A stretch of 64,000 nt of DNA from Streptomyces umbrinus (lineage in GTDB: Bacteria > Actinomycetota > Actinomycetes > Streptomycetales > Streptomycetaceae): positions 2,604,001-2,668,000 of the forward strand of contig NZ_JAUSZI010000002.1 in the NCBI RefSeq assembly GCF_030817415.1, in the 5' to 3' direction. The position numbers and the translations under genes were made by a program. The notes under the pieces were generated by a model. It searched no databases, was not told where the DNA came from, and was given only the letters and a program-made list of their open reading frames with translations. Below, piece after piece: positions 1 through 8,745 of this stretch (positions are counted from its first letter, which is position 1; every line of letters begins with the position of its first letter).

Positions 1-2509
1 TGAAGGTGAAGTCGTCCACGTCGTACAGGGACCCGGTACCGCTGCCCTTGAAGACGAGGTAGAGCGTGGTGGTGCCGCGCGGCGGCTTCGTCAGATTGGC
101 AGTGACGTCCTGGAAGTTCTCCCAGCCGCCGGTCACCGGGACGGTCGCGGTGCCGAGCAGGCGGCCGGTGGGCGAGCCCGCGCGGACCTCCAGCTTGCCG
201 CCGGTACCGCCGGAGGCGATGCGTGCCGTGATCTTCGTGGCGTTGCTCAGGACGTACGGCTCGAAGGAGATCCAGTCTTTGTTGTTGATGTCACCGACGG
301 TCCTTCCGCCGTGTGCGGTGGCCTTCGTCTGGATCGTGACGCCCTCCGACTTGCCGTAGTGCTCGGCCTGCCGGTGCCTGGGCTGGACGACGTTCTGGTC
401 GTGCGTGGTGAGCGCCTCCTGGCCGCCGCCTCCGTTGTCGGTGTACTCCGCGTCGAAGACACCGAAGATGTTCGCGTCCTCGTCGTGGCCGCCGTCGGCG
501 CTGGTCTGGATGGTGCCGGAGCAGCCGTTCGCGGTGGTCAGCGGGTGGCCGTGGCTGTCGTGACCGAGGACGAAGCTGACCTTCACCTTGGCGCAGTCGA
601 TCGACCTGCCGTCCTCCGCGTCGGTCACCTTGACCTTGAAGGGCACGGCGTCACCGAAGCTGAACAGCTGTCCGTCCTCGGGGAGTTCGAGGGTCACCTT
701 CGGCGCGGTGTTGCCGACGACGATCCGTACGCTGGCGCTACCGGTCCGCCCGGTGGCGTCCTTCGCGGTCAGCGTCGCCGTGTAGGTGCCGTTCCTCTTG
801 TAGGTGTACGTCGGGTTCGCCGCCGTCGACTTGCCGCCGTCGCCGAAGTCCCAGCTGTACGTGAGGGCGTCACCGTCGGCGTCCGTGGTGCCGGCGGAGG
901 AGAACTTGACCTTCAGCTTCGCCTGTCCCGAGGTGCGGTCGGCCGCGGCCTGTGCCACGGGCGAGTGGCCGTCGGTCGCGTTCTCGATCCGGTACAGGGC
1001 CGAGTTCTCGTCGCCGCCGAACCAGGCGAGGCCGTAGTCGAGGACGTACAGCGCGCCGTCCGGGCCGAAGGCCATGTCCATGATCTGGGTGCCGGTCCAC
1101 GGCACGTCGTTGATGGACTGCACGGTGCCGCTGTCGTCCGACGCGATCCGCTTGATCCAGCGGCGGCCGAACTCGCCGGCGAAGAAGTCCCCGTCGTACG
1201 CCTCCGGGAACTTGACCGGGGAGTCGAGCGAGGCGTCGTAGTCGTAGACCGGGCCGCCCATGGGGGACTCGGAGCCGGTGCCGAACTCGGGCACGGATCC
1301 GCCGTCGTAGGGGATCCACGCGGTCTGGGCCGGAGGCAGGTCCGTCAGACCGGTGTTGTTGGGCGAGGTGTTCTTGGGTGCGGAGCAGTCGAAGGAGGCC
1401 CCCGACGCGCCCGTGCCGAAGTCGTAGTCCACGTAGGCGTCGTTGTCGCCCGTGCAGTAGGGCCAGCCGAAGTTGCCGGGCTCGGTGACGCGGGCGAACT
1501 CGACCTGGCCGGCCGGGCCGCGCGCGGGATCGGCGGCACCGGCGTCCGGGCCGTAGTCGCCGACGTAGAGGATGCCGGTCTTCTTGTCGACGCTGAAGCG
1601 GAACGGGTTGCGGAAGCCCATCGCGTAGATCTCGGGCTTCGTCTTGTCCGTGCCGGGCGCGAAGAGGTTGCCGTCGGGGACCGCGTACGAGCCGTCGGCG
1701 TTCACCTTGATGCGCAGGATCTTGCCGCGCAGGTCGTTGGTGTTGCCGGAGGTGCGCTGCGCGTCGAAGACGGGGTTGCGGTTGGCGCGCTCGTCGATGG
1801 GCGCGTAGCCGTCCGACTGGAACGGGTTGGAGTCGTCACCGGTCGACAGGTAGAGGTTCCCGGCGGCGTCGAAGTCGATGTCCCCGCCCACGTGGCAGCA
1901 GATGCCGCGGGTCGCCGGGACGTCGAGGATCTTCTTCTCGCTGGCGTTGTCGAGGGTGCCGTCCGCGTTCAGGACGAAGCGCGAGAGCCGGTTGACGCCG
2001 TCGAAGGGCGCGAAGTCGGCCGCGGTGCCCGTCTCGGGGGCGTCGCCCGCCGGGGTGTCGAGCGGCGGGGCGTAGTACAGGTAGATGAAGCGGTTGTCGG
2101 CGAAGCCGGGGTCGATGCCGACGCCCTGCAGGCCTTCCTCGTCGTGCGAGTAGACGGCGAGCTTGCCCGCCAGCTTGGTGTTGCCGGCGCTGTCGGTGAT
2201 CCGCAGTTCGCCGTCGCGCGAGGTGTGCAGGACCGAGCGGTCCGGGAGGACGGCCAGCGACATGGGCTCGCCGACCTCGGGCTCGCCCTTGGCGAGGGTG
2301 ACCTGCTGGAAGTCCTCGGCGGCGGCGGGCGCTGCCGGCGCGGCGGCCGGATCGGCGACGGCGGCGCCCGCCGGCGGTGTGGCCAGGGTGAGCGAGGCAC
2401 CCGCGAGGAGCGCGCCGGTGAACAGGGCCAGTGCCTTGCGCAGTTGGAGTCTCGGGCGTCGTCTGTGGCTCTCGGTTCTGGTGGTGCTTATGTGGTCGTT
2501 CCCGTGCAC
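1..2509 (-). CDS. Secreted PQQ-type sugar (glucose/sorbosone) dehydrogenase with PKD and CBM6-like domains, C-terminus cut by window
   Basis: The gene runs off the left edge; 836 codons are visible. GTG start at 2509 with GGAGG about 6 nt upstream. Residues about 25-50 form a signal peptide. Residues about 60-500 are a glucose/sorbosone dehydrogenase beta-propeller, with family-like stretches such as GLQGVGIDPGFADN and ATCCHVGGDIDFD. A PKD domain (WDFGDGG near residue 553), a second Ig-like domain and a CBM6-type jelly roll (LYLVFKG, then LYDVDDFTF at the cut end) follow. The family oxidises sugars outside the cell using PQQ, and the binding module suggests attachment to a polysaccharide. It lies 91 bp downstream of the sugar isomerase on the same strand, so it may be the last gene of the sugar operon. 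The cofactor and substrate cannot be read from sequence. Confidence 0.88.
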   Translation of the reverse strand, partial: MHGNDHISTTRTESHRRRPRLQLRKALALFTGALLAGASLTLATPPAGAAVADPAAAPAAPAAAEDFQQVTLAKGEPEVGEPMSLAVLPDRSVLHTSRDGELRITDSAGNTKLAGKLAVYSHDEEGLQGVGIDPGFADNRFIYLYYAPPLDTPAGDAPETGTAADFAPFDGVNRLSRFVLNADGTLDNASEKKILDVPATRGICCHVGGDIDFDAAGNLYLSTGDDSNPFQSDGYAPIDERANRNPVFDAQRTSGNTNDLRGKILRIKVNADGSYAVPDGNLFAPGTDKTKPEIYAMGFRNPFRFSVDKKTGILYVGDYGPDAGAADPARGPAGQVEFARVTEPGNFGWPYCTGDNDAYVDYDFGTGASGASFDCSAPKNTSPNNTGLTDLPPAQTAWIPYDGGSVPEFGTGSESPMGGPVYDYDASLDSPVKFPEAYDGDFFAGEFGRRWIKRIASDDSGTVQSINDVPWTGTQIMDMAFGPDGALYVLDYGLAWFGGDENSALYRIENATDGHSPVAQAAADRTSGQAKLKVKFSSAGTTDADGDALTYSWDFGDGGKSTAANPTYTYKRNGTYTATLTAKDATGRTGSASVRIVVGNTAPKVTLELPEDGQLFSFGDAVPFKVKVTDAEDGRSIDCAKVKVSFVLGHDSHGHPLTTANGCSGTIQTSADGGHDEDANIFGVFDAEYTDNGGGGQEALTTHDQNVVQPRHRQAEHYGKSEGVTIQTKATAHGGRTVGDINNKDWISFEPYVLSNATKITARIASGGTGGKLEVRAGSPTGRLLGTATVPVTGGWENFQDVTANLTKPPRGTTTLYLVFKGSGTGSLYDVDDFTF

Positions 2510-2600
2510 GGAGTGCCTCCAGAGTGGGGCTGGTTGTACATGCGGGTGCGATGCGCCGGGGTGCGCCGTCACCCCGGAACGAACTCTGTGAGGGGGGTGG

Positions 2601-3605
2601 CTAGTCGTTGCCGCCGAACGCCGCGTCGAAGGACGCCGTCGGAGGTTCGAAGTCGTAGGCCTTCAGCCGGGTGAGTGCCTCGGGTGCGCCCTGGAGGCGG
2701 TCCATGCCCGCGTCCTCCCACTCGACCGAGATGGGCCCCTTGTAGTCGATGGAGCGCAGCATCCGGAACACGTCCTCCCAGGGGACGTCGCCGTGGCCCG
2801 CGGAGACGAAGTCCCAGCCGCGGCGCGGGTCGCCCCACGGCAGGTGGGAGCCGAGGCGTCCGTTGCGGCCGTCGAGGCGCTTGCGGGCCTCCTTGCAGTC
2901 CACGTGGTAGATCCGGTCGCGGAAGTCCCACAGGAAGCCGACCGGGTCGAGGTCCTGCCAGACGAAGTGCGAGGGGTCGAAGTTCAGCCCGAAGGCCGGC
3001 CGGCGGTCAACGGCCTCAAGCGCGCGCTGAGTTGTCCAGTAGTCGTACGCGATCTCGCTGGGGTGGACCTCGTGCGCGAAGCGCACGCCCTCGGTGTCGA
3101 AGACGTCGAGGATGGGGTTCCAGCGCATGGCGAAGTCGTCGTAGCCCCGCTCGATCATCGACTCGGGGGCGGGCGGGAACATCGCGACCAGGTGCCAGAT
3201 CGCGGAGCCGGTGAAGCCGATGACGGTGTCGACGCCGAAGGCTGCCGCGGCGCGTGCGGTGTCGGCGATCTCGGCCGCCGCCCGCTGCCGTACACCCTCC
3301 GCCTCGCCGTCTCCCCAGATACGGGAGGGCAGGATCGCCTGGTGGCGTTCGTCGATGATGGCGTCGCAGACGGCCTGGCCGACCAGGTGGTTGGAGATGG
3401 CCCAGCACTTGAGGCCGTACTTGTCGAGCAGTTCCCTGCGCGAGTCGAGGTAGGTGGAGTCCGCGAGGGCCTTGTCGACCTCGAAGTGGTCGCCCCAGCA
3501 GGCGAGTTCGAGTCCCTCGTAGCCGAAGTCGCGGGCGAGCCGGCAGACCTCTTCGAGCGGAAGGTCGGCCCACTGGCCGGTGAACAGCGTGAAGTTGCGC
3601 GGCAT
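2601..3605 (-). CDS. Sugar phosphate isomerase/epimerase-like TIM-barrel protein
   Basis: 334 residues. ATG at 3605 preceded by GAGGAAGG. The sequence has the xylose-isomerase-like (AP endonuclease 2 fold) pattern: [14 protein letters not shown] near the N-terminus, [24 protein letters not shown] with metal-ligand Asp/His, YHVDCKEA, and [13 protein letters not shown] with the C-terminal metal-binding Glu. Such enzymes interconvert keto and aldo sugars, or act with Gfo/Idh/MocA dehydrogenases on inositols or modified sugars. The stop of the upstream oxidoreductase is only 13 nt away, so the two are probably one transcript. The gene is intact and of normal length. The substrate is unknown. Confidence 0.9.
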   Translation of the reverse strand: MPRNFTLFTGQWADLPLEEVCRLARDFGYEGLELACWGDHFEVDKALADSTYLDSRRELLDKYGLKCWAISNHLVGQAVCDAIIDERHQAILPSRIWGDGEAEGVRQRAAAEIADTARAAAAFGVDTVIGFTGSAIWHLVAMFPPAPESMIERGYDDFAMRWNPILDVFDTEGVRFAHEVHPSEIAYDYWTTQRALEAVDRRPAFGLNFDPSHFVWQDLDPVGFLWDFRDRIYHVDCKEARKRLDGRNGRLGSHLPWGDPRRGWDFVSAGHGDVPWEDVFRMLRSIDYKGPISVEWEDAGMDRLQGAPEALTRLKAYDFEPPTASFDAAFGGND

Positions 3606-3618
3606 GGACTGGCCTTCC

Positions 3619-4840
3619 TCAGCTCGCGATGGGGGTGTAGACGGAGTTCTTCTCGGCGCTCTCCTCGACCGCCGCGAGCACTCGCTGCACCTGCAGCCCG
3701 TCCGCGAAGGAGGGCAGCGGCTGCGCGCCGTCCGCGATCGCGTGCACGAGGTCGCGGGCCTGGTGGGTGAAGGTGTGCTCGTAGCCGAGGCCGTGGCCCG
3801 GCGGCCACCAGGCTTCCAGGTAGGGGTGGTCGGGTTCGGTGACGAGGATGCGGCGGAAGCCGGCATGGGTGCCGGGTTCAGTGCCGTCGTGGTACGAGAG
3901 TTCGTTGAGGCGCTCCAGGTCGAAGGCCAACGAGCCCTTCTCTCCGTTGAGTTCGATGCGCAGGGAGTTCTTGCGGCCGGTGGCGAACCGGGTGGCCCTC
4001 GAAGGACGCGAGGGCCCCCGAGGCGAACCGTCCGGTGAACAGGGCGGCGTCGTCGACGGTGACGGCCCCGACTTCGCTGCCCCCGGCCGCCGAGAGGCCG
4101 CTGGAGGATCCGGACAGCAGCGGCCGCTCCCGTACGAAGGTCTCGGTGAGCGCGGACACTCCCACGACCGGCTCCCCCGCCAGGTACTGGGCGAGGTCGA
4201 CGATGTGCGCTCCGAGGTCGCCGAGCGCTCCCGAGCCCGCCGTCTCTTTGCGCAGCCGCCAGGTGAGCGGGAACTCCCGGTCCACCAGCCAGTCCTGAAG
4301 GTAGGTCACCCGGACGTGCCGCAGGGTGCCGAGGCGCCCCTCGGCGACCATCTGCCGGGCGAGTGAAGTGGCGGGCACCCGGCGGTAGTTGAAGCCGACC
4401 ATCGCCACCTGGCCGCGCTTGGCGGCTGCTTGGGCGGCCTCGGCCATCGCCTCGGCCTCCTCGACCGTGTTGGCGAGGGGCTTCTCGCACAGCACGTGCT
4501 TGCCGGCGGCGAGCGCGGCGACGGCGATCTCGGCGTGGCTGTCGCCGGGGGTGCAGATGTCGACGACGTCGACGTCGTCGCGGGAGATCAGTGCCCGCCA
4601 GTCGGTCTCGGCGGCCGCCCAGCCGAGCCGGTCGGCCGCCGCTCGTACGGCTCCCGCGTCACGGCCGCAGACGGCGGCGAGGACCGGTCGGCGTGGCAGG
4701 TCGAAGACACGGCCCACGGTGCGCCAGCCCTGTGAGTGGGCGGCGCCCATGAACGCGTATCCGACCATGCCCACGCCCAGGGGCGGCCTTCCGGCCGCTG
4801 CCCCGGCCTGTGCCTCGTCGGGCTGCTGCGGCTGTCCCAT
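3619..4840 (-). pseudogene. Gfo/Idh/MocA-family NAD(P)-dependent sugar oxidoreductase, frameshifted
   Basis: ATG at 4840 with GAGGAGGACC ahead of it. The N-terminal Rossmann part (VGMVGYAFMGAAHSQGW) and the family catalytic motif CEKPLA are intact through [11 protein letters not shown]. At 3996-3998 there is one extra base (GAGGGCC where GAGGCC would keep frame). After it the normal C-terminus continues in another frame: [16 protein letters not shown], then [15 protein letters not shown], ending YTPIAS at 3619. Joined, the two parts give about 406 residues, a normal family length. Either a sequencing error or a genuine inactivating or phase-variable mutation explains it. It sits between the binding protein and the isomerase in an operon-like array, where the family oxidises an imported sugar or cyclitol. 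Confidence 0.87.
3996..3998 (-). other. Single-base frameshift site in the oxidoreductase
   Basis: Minus-strand reading is TTCGAGGGCCACC; deleting one G restores an uninterrupted family-like protein across the junction. The run is only three bases, so it is not a classic long homopolymer slip site. Confidence 0.85.
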
Positions 4841-4919
4841 GCGGAGGTCCTCCTCTTCGTCGTGGCGCGGTGGGGGGTTGTCGTGCGGGGGCGCTCCGCT
4901 TGCTGCACGGTTGGAGACT

Positions 4920-4967
4920 GCGGGTCCGTTGTGGCTGGTCGCGCAGTTCCCCGCGCCCCTGACGGGC
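4920..4967 (-). repeat. Dispersed Streptomyces-type palindromic intergenic repeat
   Basis: Contains the core GTGGCTGGTCGCGCAGTTCC followed by CCGCGCCCCTGACGGG. The same unit, in either orientation, recurs near 11018, 29176, 31865, 31970, 34099, 44225, 49535 and 60966, always between genes. It fills most of the gap between the oxidoreductase and the binding-protein gene. Confidence 0.8.
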
Positions 4968-4986
4968 GCCCCAAAGGGGGCACGGC

Positions 4987-6024
4987 CTACTTGAAGCCGG
5001 TGGGCAGGTACGTCTTGACGTTCTCCTTGTCGACGACTGCCGAGTAGAGCGTCAGGGACGAGGGGATCTCGAACTCCGCGAGGCCGCTGACTCCCTTGGC
5101 CTGGCCGAGCGCGCGTGCGAGGTCGATCGCGGACGCGGCCATGGTGGGCGGGTAGAGGACGGTGGCCTTGAGGACGCTGTTGTCCGACTCGATGGCCTGC
5201 ATGGCGGACAGGGCGCCCGCGCCGCCGACCATCAGGAAGTCGTCGCGTCCGGCCTGCTCGATGGCGCGCAGGGCGCCGACTCCCTGGTCGTCGTCGTGGT
5301 TCCACAGGGCGTCGAAGTTCGACTGGGCCTGCAGGAGCTGGGACATCTTGGCCTGTCCCGACTCGACGGTGAACTCGGCGGCCTGGCGGGCGACCTTCTT
5401 GATGTTCGGGTAGTTCTTGAGGGCCGCGTCGAAGCCCTGCGTGCGCTGCTTCGTCAGCTCCAGGTTGTCGAGGCCCGCGAGCTCGATGACCCGGGCGCCC
5501 TTCTTGTCCTTGAGCTGCTCGCCGATGTAGTGGCCGGCGTTGAGGCCCATGCCGTAGTTGTCGCCGCCTATCCAGCAGCGGTACGCCTGCGGAGAGTTGA
5601 AGATCCGGTCGAGGTTGACGACCGGGATGCCCGCGCGCATCGCCTGGAGGCCGACCTGGGTGAGCGCCTTGCCGTCGGCGGGCAGCACCACCAGGACGTC
5701 GACCTTCTTGTTGATCAGCGTCTCGATCTGGCCGATCTGCTGGGCGGTGTCGTTGGAGCCCTCCGTGATCTCCAGCGTCACGTCCTTGTACTTCTTGGCG
5801 CGGCTCTTGGCGTTGTCGTTGATCGCGTTGAGCCAGCCGTGGTCGGCCTGCGGGCCGGCGAAGCCGATGGTGACCTGCTTGCCGGGCTTGTCGTCGGCGG
5901 CGGGCTGGTCGTTGGAGGCCGGCTCGTCGTCGGATTCGTTGCTGGTGCAACCGGCGAGGAGGACACCGGCCGAGACGGCGGCGGTGCCGAAGAGCAGTCC
6001 TCTGCGGCTCGTGATCTCTGGCAT
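4987..6024 (-). CDS. Sugar ABC transporter substrate-binding lipoprotein (ribose/galactose type)
   Basis: 345 residues. ATG at 6024, 17 nt after the permease stop. The N-terminus has a twin-arginine stretch (SRRGLLFG) followed by a lipobox GVLLAGC, so it is probably a Tat-exported lipoprotein. The body is a periplasmic-binding-protein-like sugar binder of cluster B: VTIGFAGPQADHGWLNAI, VLVVLPADGKAL, IPVVNLDRIF and ALWNHDDDQGVGALRAIEQ. It delivers a sugar to the permease and ATPase encoded just upstream. The ligand cannot be predicted beyond a pyranose or cyclitol-like compound. Confidence 0.93.
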   Translation of the reverse strand: MPEITSRRGLLFGTAAVSAGVLLAGCTSNESDDEPASNDQPAADDKPGKQVTIGFAGPQADHGWLNAINDNAKSRAKKYKDVTLEITEGSNDTAQQIGQIETLINKKVDVLVVLPADGKALTQVGLQAMRAGIPVVNLDRIFNSPQAYRCWIGGDNYGMGLNAGHYIGEQLKDKKGARVIELAGLDNLELTKQRTQGFDAALKNYPNIKKVARQAAEFTVESGQAKMSQLLQAQSNFDALWNHDDDQGVGALRAIEQAGRDDFLMVGGAGALSAMQAIESDNSVLKATVLYPPTMAASAIDLARALGQAKGVSGLAEFEIPSSLTLYSAVVDKENVKTYLPTGFK

Positions 6025-6041
6025 GGCGGTGAACCCTTTCC

Positions 6042-7061
6042 TCAGGTCGTGCTGGCGGTACGGCGCTGGACGAGCACGGCGGCGACGATGATCGCGCCCT
6101 TGGCGATCTGCTGGACGTCGCTCTGCAGGTTGTTCAGGGCGAAAATGTTGGTGATCGTGGTGAAGATCAGGACTCCGAGCACCGAGCCGACGATGGTGCC
6201 ACGTCCCCCGGTGAGCAGGGTGCCGCCGATGATCGCGGCGGCGATGGCGTCGAGTTCGTAGAGGTTGCCGTTGGTGTTCTGGCCCGAGCCGGACAGGATG
6301 ATCAGCAGGAAGGCCGCGATGCCGCAGCACAGTCCGGACAGCAGGTAGAGGTAGAGGCGCTGGCGGCGTACGTCGATGCCGGCGAGCCGGGCCGCCTCCG
6401 CGTTGCCGCCGACGGCGACCGTGCGCCGGCCGAAGGTGGTGCGGTTGAGCACGAGCCAGCCGATGATCGTCACGACCGCGAACACCATGACGAGCGGCGG
6501 GACGCCGAGGACGTAGGAGTCGCGCTCACCGAGGTCGAGGATGCCGTCGACGGTGACGACCTGGGTGTTGCCGTCGGTTATCTGGAGGGCGAGGCCGCGG
6601 GCCGACGCGAGCATGGCCAGTGTCGCGATGAACGGCACCATGGTTCCGTACGCGATCAGCACCCCGTTGACGAGGCCGCAGCCGACGCCGACGATCACCG
6701 CCGTGAAGAAGATGCCGGCGAAGCCGTAGTCCTGGGTGGCGACGGTCGTCGCCCACACCGAGGCGAGTGCGACGATCGCGCCGACGGACAGGTCGATGCC
6801 GCCGGAGATGATGACGAAGGTCATGCCGACCGTGACGACACCGATCACCGAGGCCTGGGTGAGGACGAGTTGGAGGTTGCGGGTGTCGAGGAACTCGTCG
6901 GGCTTGGTGATGCCTCCGATGAGGATCAGGGCGGCGAGCACACCGAGCAGCGAGAGCGTGCGGACGTCGGCACGGGCCACGACCGCCCGCCACGGACTGG
7001 GTTCCACCTGTGGTGACAGCTTCGGGATTTCGTCCCGGGGCGGGGACACGGGCTGCGTCAT
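6042..7061 (-). CDS. Sugar ABC transporter permease (RbsC-like)
   Basis: 339 residues, rich in hydrophobic segments (about ten membrane spans). After a cytoplasmic N-terminus of about 30 residues the first span is TLSLLGVLAALILIGGIT. Family motifs include FVIISGGIDLSVGAIVALAS and GGNAEAARLAGIDV, with GGTLLTGGRGTIVGSVLG near the end. The ATG overlaps the stop of the upstream ATPase by 4 bp (ATGA), showing translational coupling. It forms the membrane channel for the sugar bound by the lipoprotein encoded next. Confidence 0.94.
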   Translation of the reverse strand: MTQPVSPPRDEIPKLSPQVEPSPWRAVVARADVRTLSLLGVLAALILIGGITKPDEFLDTRNLQLVLTQASVIGVVTVGMTFVIISGGIDLSVGAIVALASVWATTVATQDYGFAGIFFTAVIVGVGCGLVNGVLIAYGTMVPFIATLAMLASARGLALQITDGNTQVVTVDGILDLGERDSYVLGVPPLVMVFAVVTIIGWLVLNRTTFGRRTVAVGGNAEAARLAGIDVRRQRLYLYLLSGLCCGIAAFLLIILSGSGQNTNGNLYELDAIAAAIIGGTLLTGGRGTIVGSVLGVLIFTTITNIFALNNLQSDVQQIAKGAIIVAAVLVQRRTASTT

Positions 7062-8575
7062 GACGCCGGGCTTCCTTCCATGACGAGGTCGAGTACGCGG
7101 TGTTCGTCGAGCTCCTGGGCGGGCGCCGTGTGCACGACCCGGCCTTCTCGGAGCACCAGGACGCGGTCGGCGAGGCCGAGGACCTCGGGGACTTCGCTGG
7201 AGACCATGAGCACGGCCAGGCCTTCGTCGGCGAGGCGGCGGATGACGGCGTACAGCTCGGCGCGGGCGCCGACGTCGACGCCGCGGGTCGGTTCGTCGAG
7301 CAGCAGCACCCGGCAGCCGCGCAGCAGCCAGCGGGCCAGGACGGCCTTCTGCTGGTTGCCGCCGGAGAGGGTGCGCACGGGTGCGGACGGATTGTCGGGG
7401 CGCAGTGACAGCTCACGCGTCGCCTTCTGCGCCGCGTTCCGCTCGGCGCTCCGGTCGAGCCAACCCCCGTACGAGAAGCGGGACATGGAGGACACGGAGA
7501 CGTTCCGGGTGACGGACTCCAGCATCAGCAGGGCCTGCGCCTTGCGTTCTTCGGGGGCGAGACCGAGTCCGGCGCGGACGGCGGCGCGCACGCTGCCTGG
7601 CTTCAACCGCTTTCCGTCGACGAGGACTTGCCCGGTGCTGGGCCTGCGGGCGCCGTAGATGGTCTCCAGGATCTCGGAGCGGCCGGAGCCGACGAGTCCC
7701 GCGAGGCCGACGATCTCGCCGGGACGCAGCGTCAGGTCGAGCGAGGCGAACTCCCCGTCCCGGGCGAGGCCTTGGACCTCCAGCACCGGATCGGGCAGCG
7801 CCTGGTGCGTGGGCCGCTCGGGGAAGACGTACTCGACGTTCCGCCCGGTCATCAGCGCGACGACCTCGCGGGTCGGCGTCGACTTCGCGGGCAGTCCGCC
7901 CGCCACCGCCCGGCCGTCCTTCAGGACCGTGACCCGGTCGCCGATGCGGCGGATCTCCTCCAGCCGGTGGGAGATGTAGACGACGGCGACGCCCTCCGCC
8001 GTCAGGTCGCCGACGATGCGGAAGAGGTTGTCGACCTCGTCCGGGTCGAGCGCCGCGGACGGTTCGTCCATGACGATGAGGCGTACGTCGTGGGAGAGCG
8101 CCCGTGCCATGGAGACGATCTGCTGCTGGGCGGCCGACAAGTCGCCCACGAGCCGTGCGGGATCGATCTCCGAGTGACCGAGTCGCTTGAGGAGAGCGCC
8201 GGTTGAGGCCTTGGCGTCCTTGCCGCGCACGACGAAGCCGGCGGTCGTCGGCTCATGCCCCAGGTAGACGTTCTCGGCCACCGACAGGTGCTCCACCAGG
8301 TCGAGTTCCTGGTAGATGGTGGCGATGCCGAGGCGCATGGCGGCGATGGGCGAGCGCAGGGTGACCTGTTCGCCGCGCCAGGTGATCGTGCCGTCGTCCG
8401 GCTGGTGGGCGCCTGCCAGGACCTTGATGAGCGTGGACTTCCCCGCGCCGTTCTGGCCGAGCAGGCAGTGCACTTCGCCGGTCTGGACGTCGAGGTCGAC
8501 GCCGTCGAGGGCCCGGACACCGGGGAACGACTTGGTGATGCCGGACATGGTGAGCAGGGATGGTTCTGGAGCCAT
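7058..8575 (-). CDS. Sugar ABC transporter ATP-binding protein with two ABC domains (RbsA/MglA-like)
   Basis: 505 residues, the normal size of a duplicated sugar-importer ATPase. The N-terminal cassette has Walker A GQNGAGKST, signature DLSAAQQQ and Walker B LIVMDEPSAALDPDE. The C-terminal cassette has the usual degenerate P-loop region (GLVGSGRSE), signature LSGGNQQKAVLARWL and VLLLDEPTRGVDVG. ATG at 8575 follows GGGGAACGTC. It powers the importer with the two genes downstream. The three 26-bp repeats just upstream lie where an operator would be expected. Confidence 0.95.
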   Translation of the reverse strand: MAPEPSLLTMSGITKSFPGVRALDGVDLDVQTGEVHCLLGQNGAGKSTLIKVLAGAHQPDDGTITWRGEQVTLRSPIAAMRLGIATIYQELDLVEHLSVAENVYLGHEPTTAGFVVRGKDAKASTGALLKRLGHSEIDPARLVGDLSAAQQQIVSMARALSHDVRLIVMDEPSAALDPDEVDNLFRIVGDLTAEGVAVVYISHRLEEIRRIGDRVTVLKDGRAVAGGLPAKSTPTREVVALMTGRNVEYVFPERPTHQALPDPVLEVQGLARDGEFASLDLTLRPGEIVGLAGLVGSGRSEILETIYGARRPSTGQVLVDGKRLKPGSVRAAVRAGLGLAPEERKAQALLMLESVTRNVSVSSMSRFSYGGWLDRSAERNAAQKATRELSLRPDNPSAPVRTLSGGNQQKAVLARWLLRGCRVLLLDEPTRGVDVGARAELYAVIRRLADEGLAVLMVSSEVPEVLGLADRVLVLREGRVVHTAPAQELDEHRVLDLVMEGSPAS

Positions 8576-8659
8576 GACGTTCCCCTCGGCGTGCGGGCCG
8601 GACTCAGGGCAGGGCGAAGCAGGGTGTGTCGTGAGGTGTGGTGCGGGAGCGCCTCGGGA

Positions 8660-8737
8660 AGAGGCGCTGCTCTTGCGGCTCGTGGAGAGATGACGCTCTT
8701 GCGGCTCGTGGAGAAGTAGCGCTGTTGCGGCTCTGGA
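8660..8737 (-). promoter_or_regulatory. Three 26-bp direct repeats upstream of the sugar importer operon (candidate operator array)
   Basis: The core TTGCGGCTCGTGGAG starts at 8673 and 8699, and a shorter form (TTGCGGCTCTGG) at 8725, so the period is exactly 26 bp. The array lies in the 170-bp gap between the ROK regulator gene and the ATPase start, in the leader of the importer operon. Binding by the ROK protein is inference. Confidence 0.55.
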
Positions 8738-8745
8738 AGCAGGTG

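Noticed and set aside
311..2674. Long plus-strand open frame of 787 codons
   Set aside because: It is the antisense shadow of the sugar dehydrogenase: Val/Gly/Arg-rich with no domain pattern, whereas the minus strand encodes clear signal, propeller, PKD and CBM sequence.
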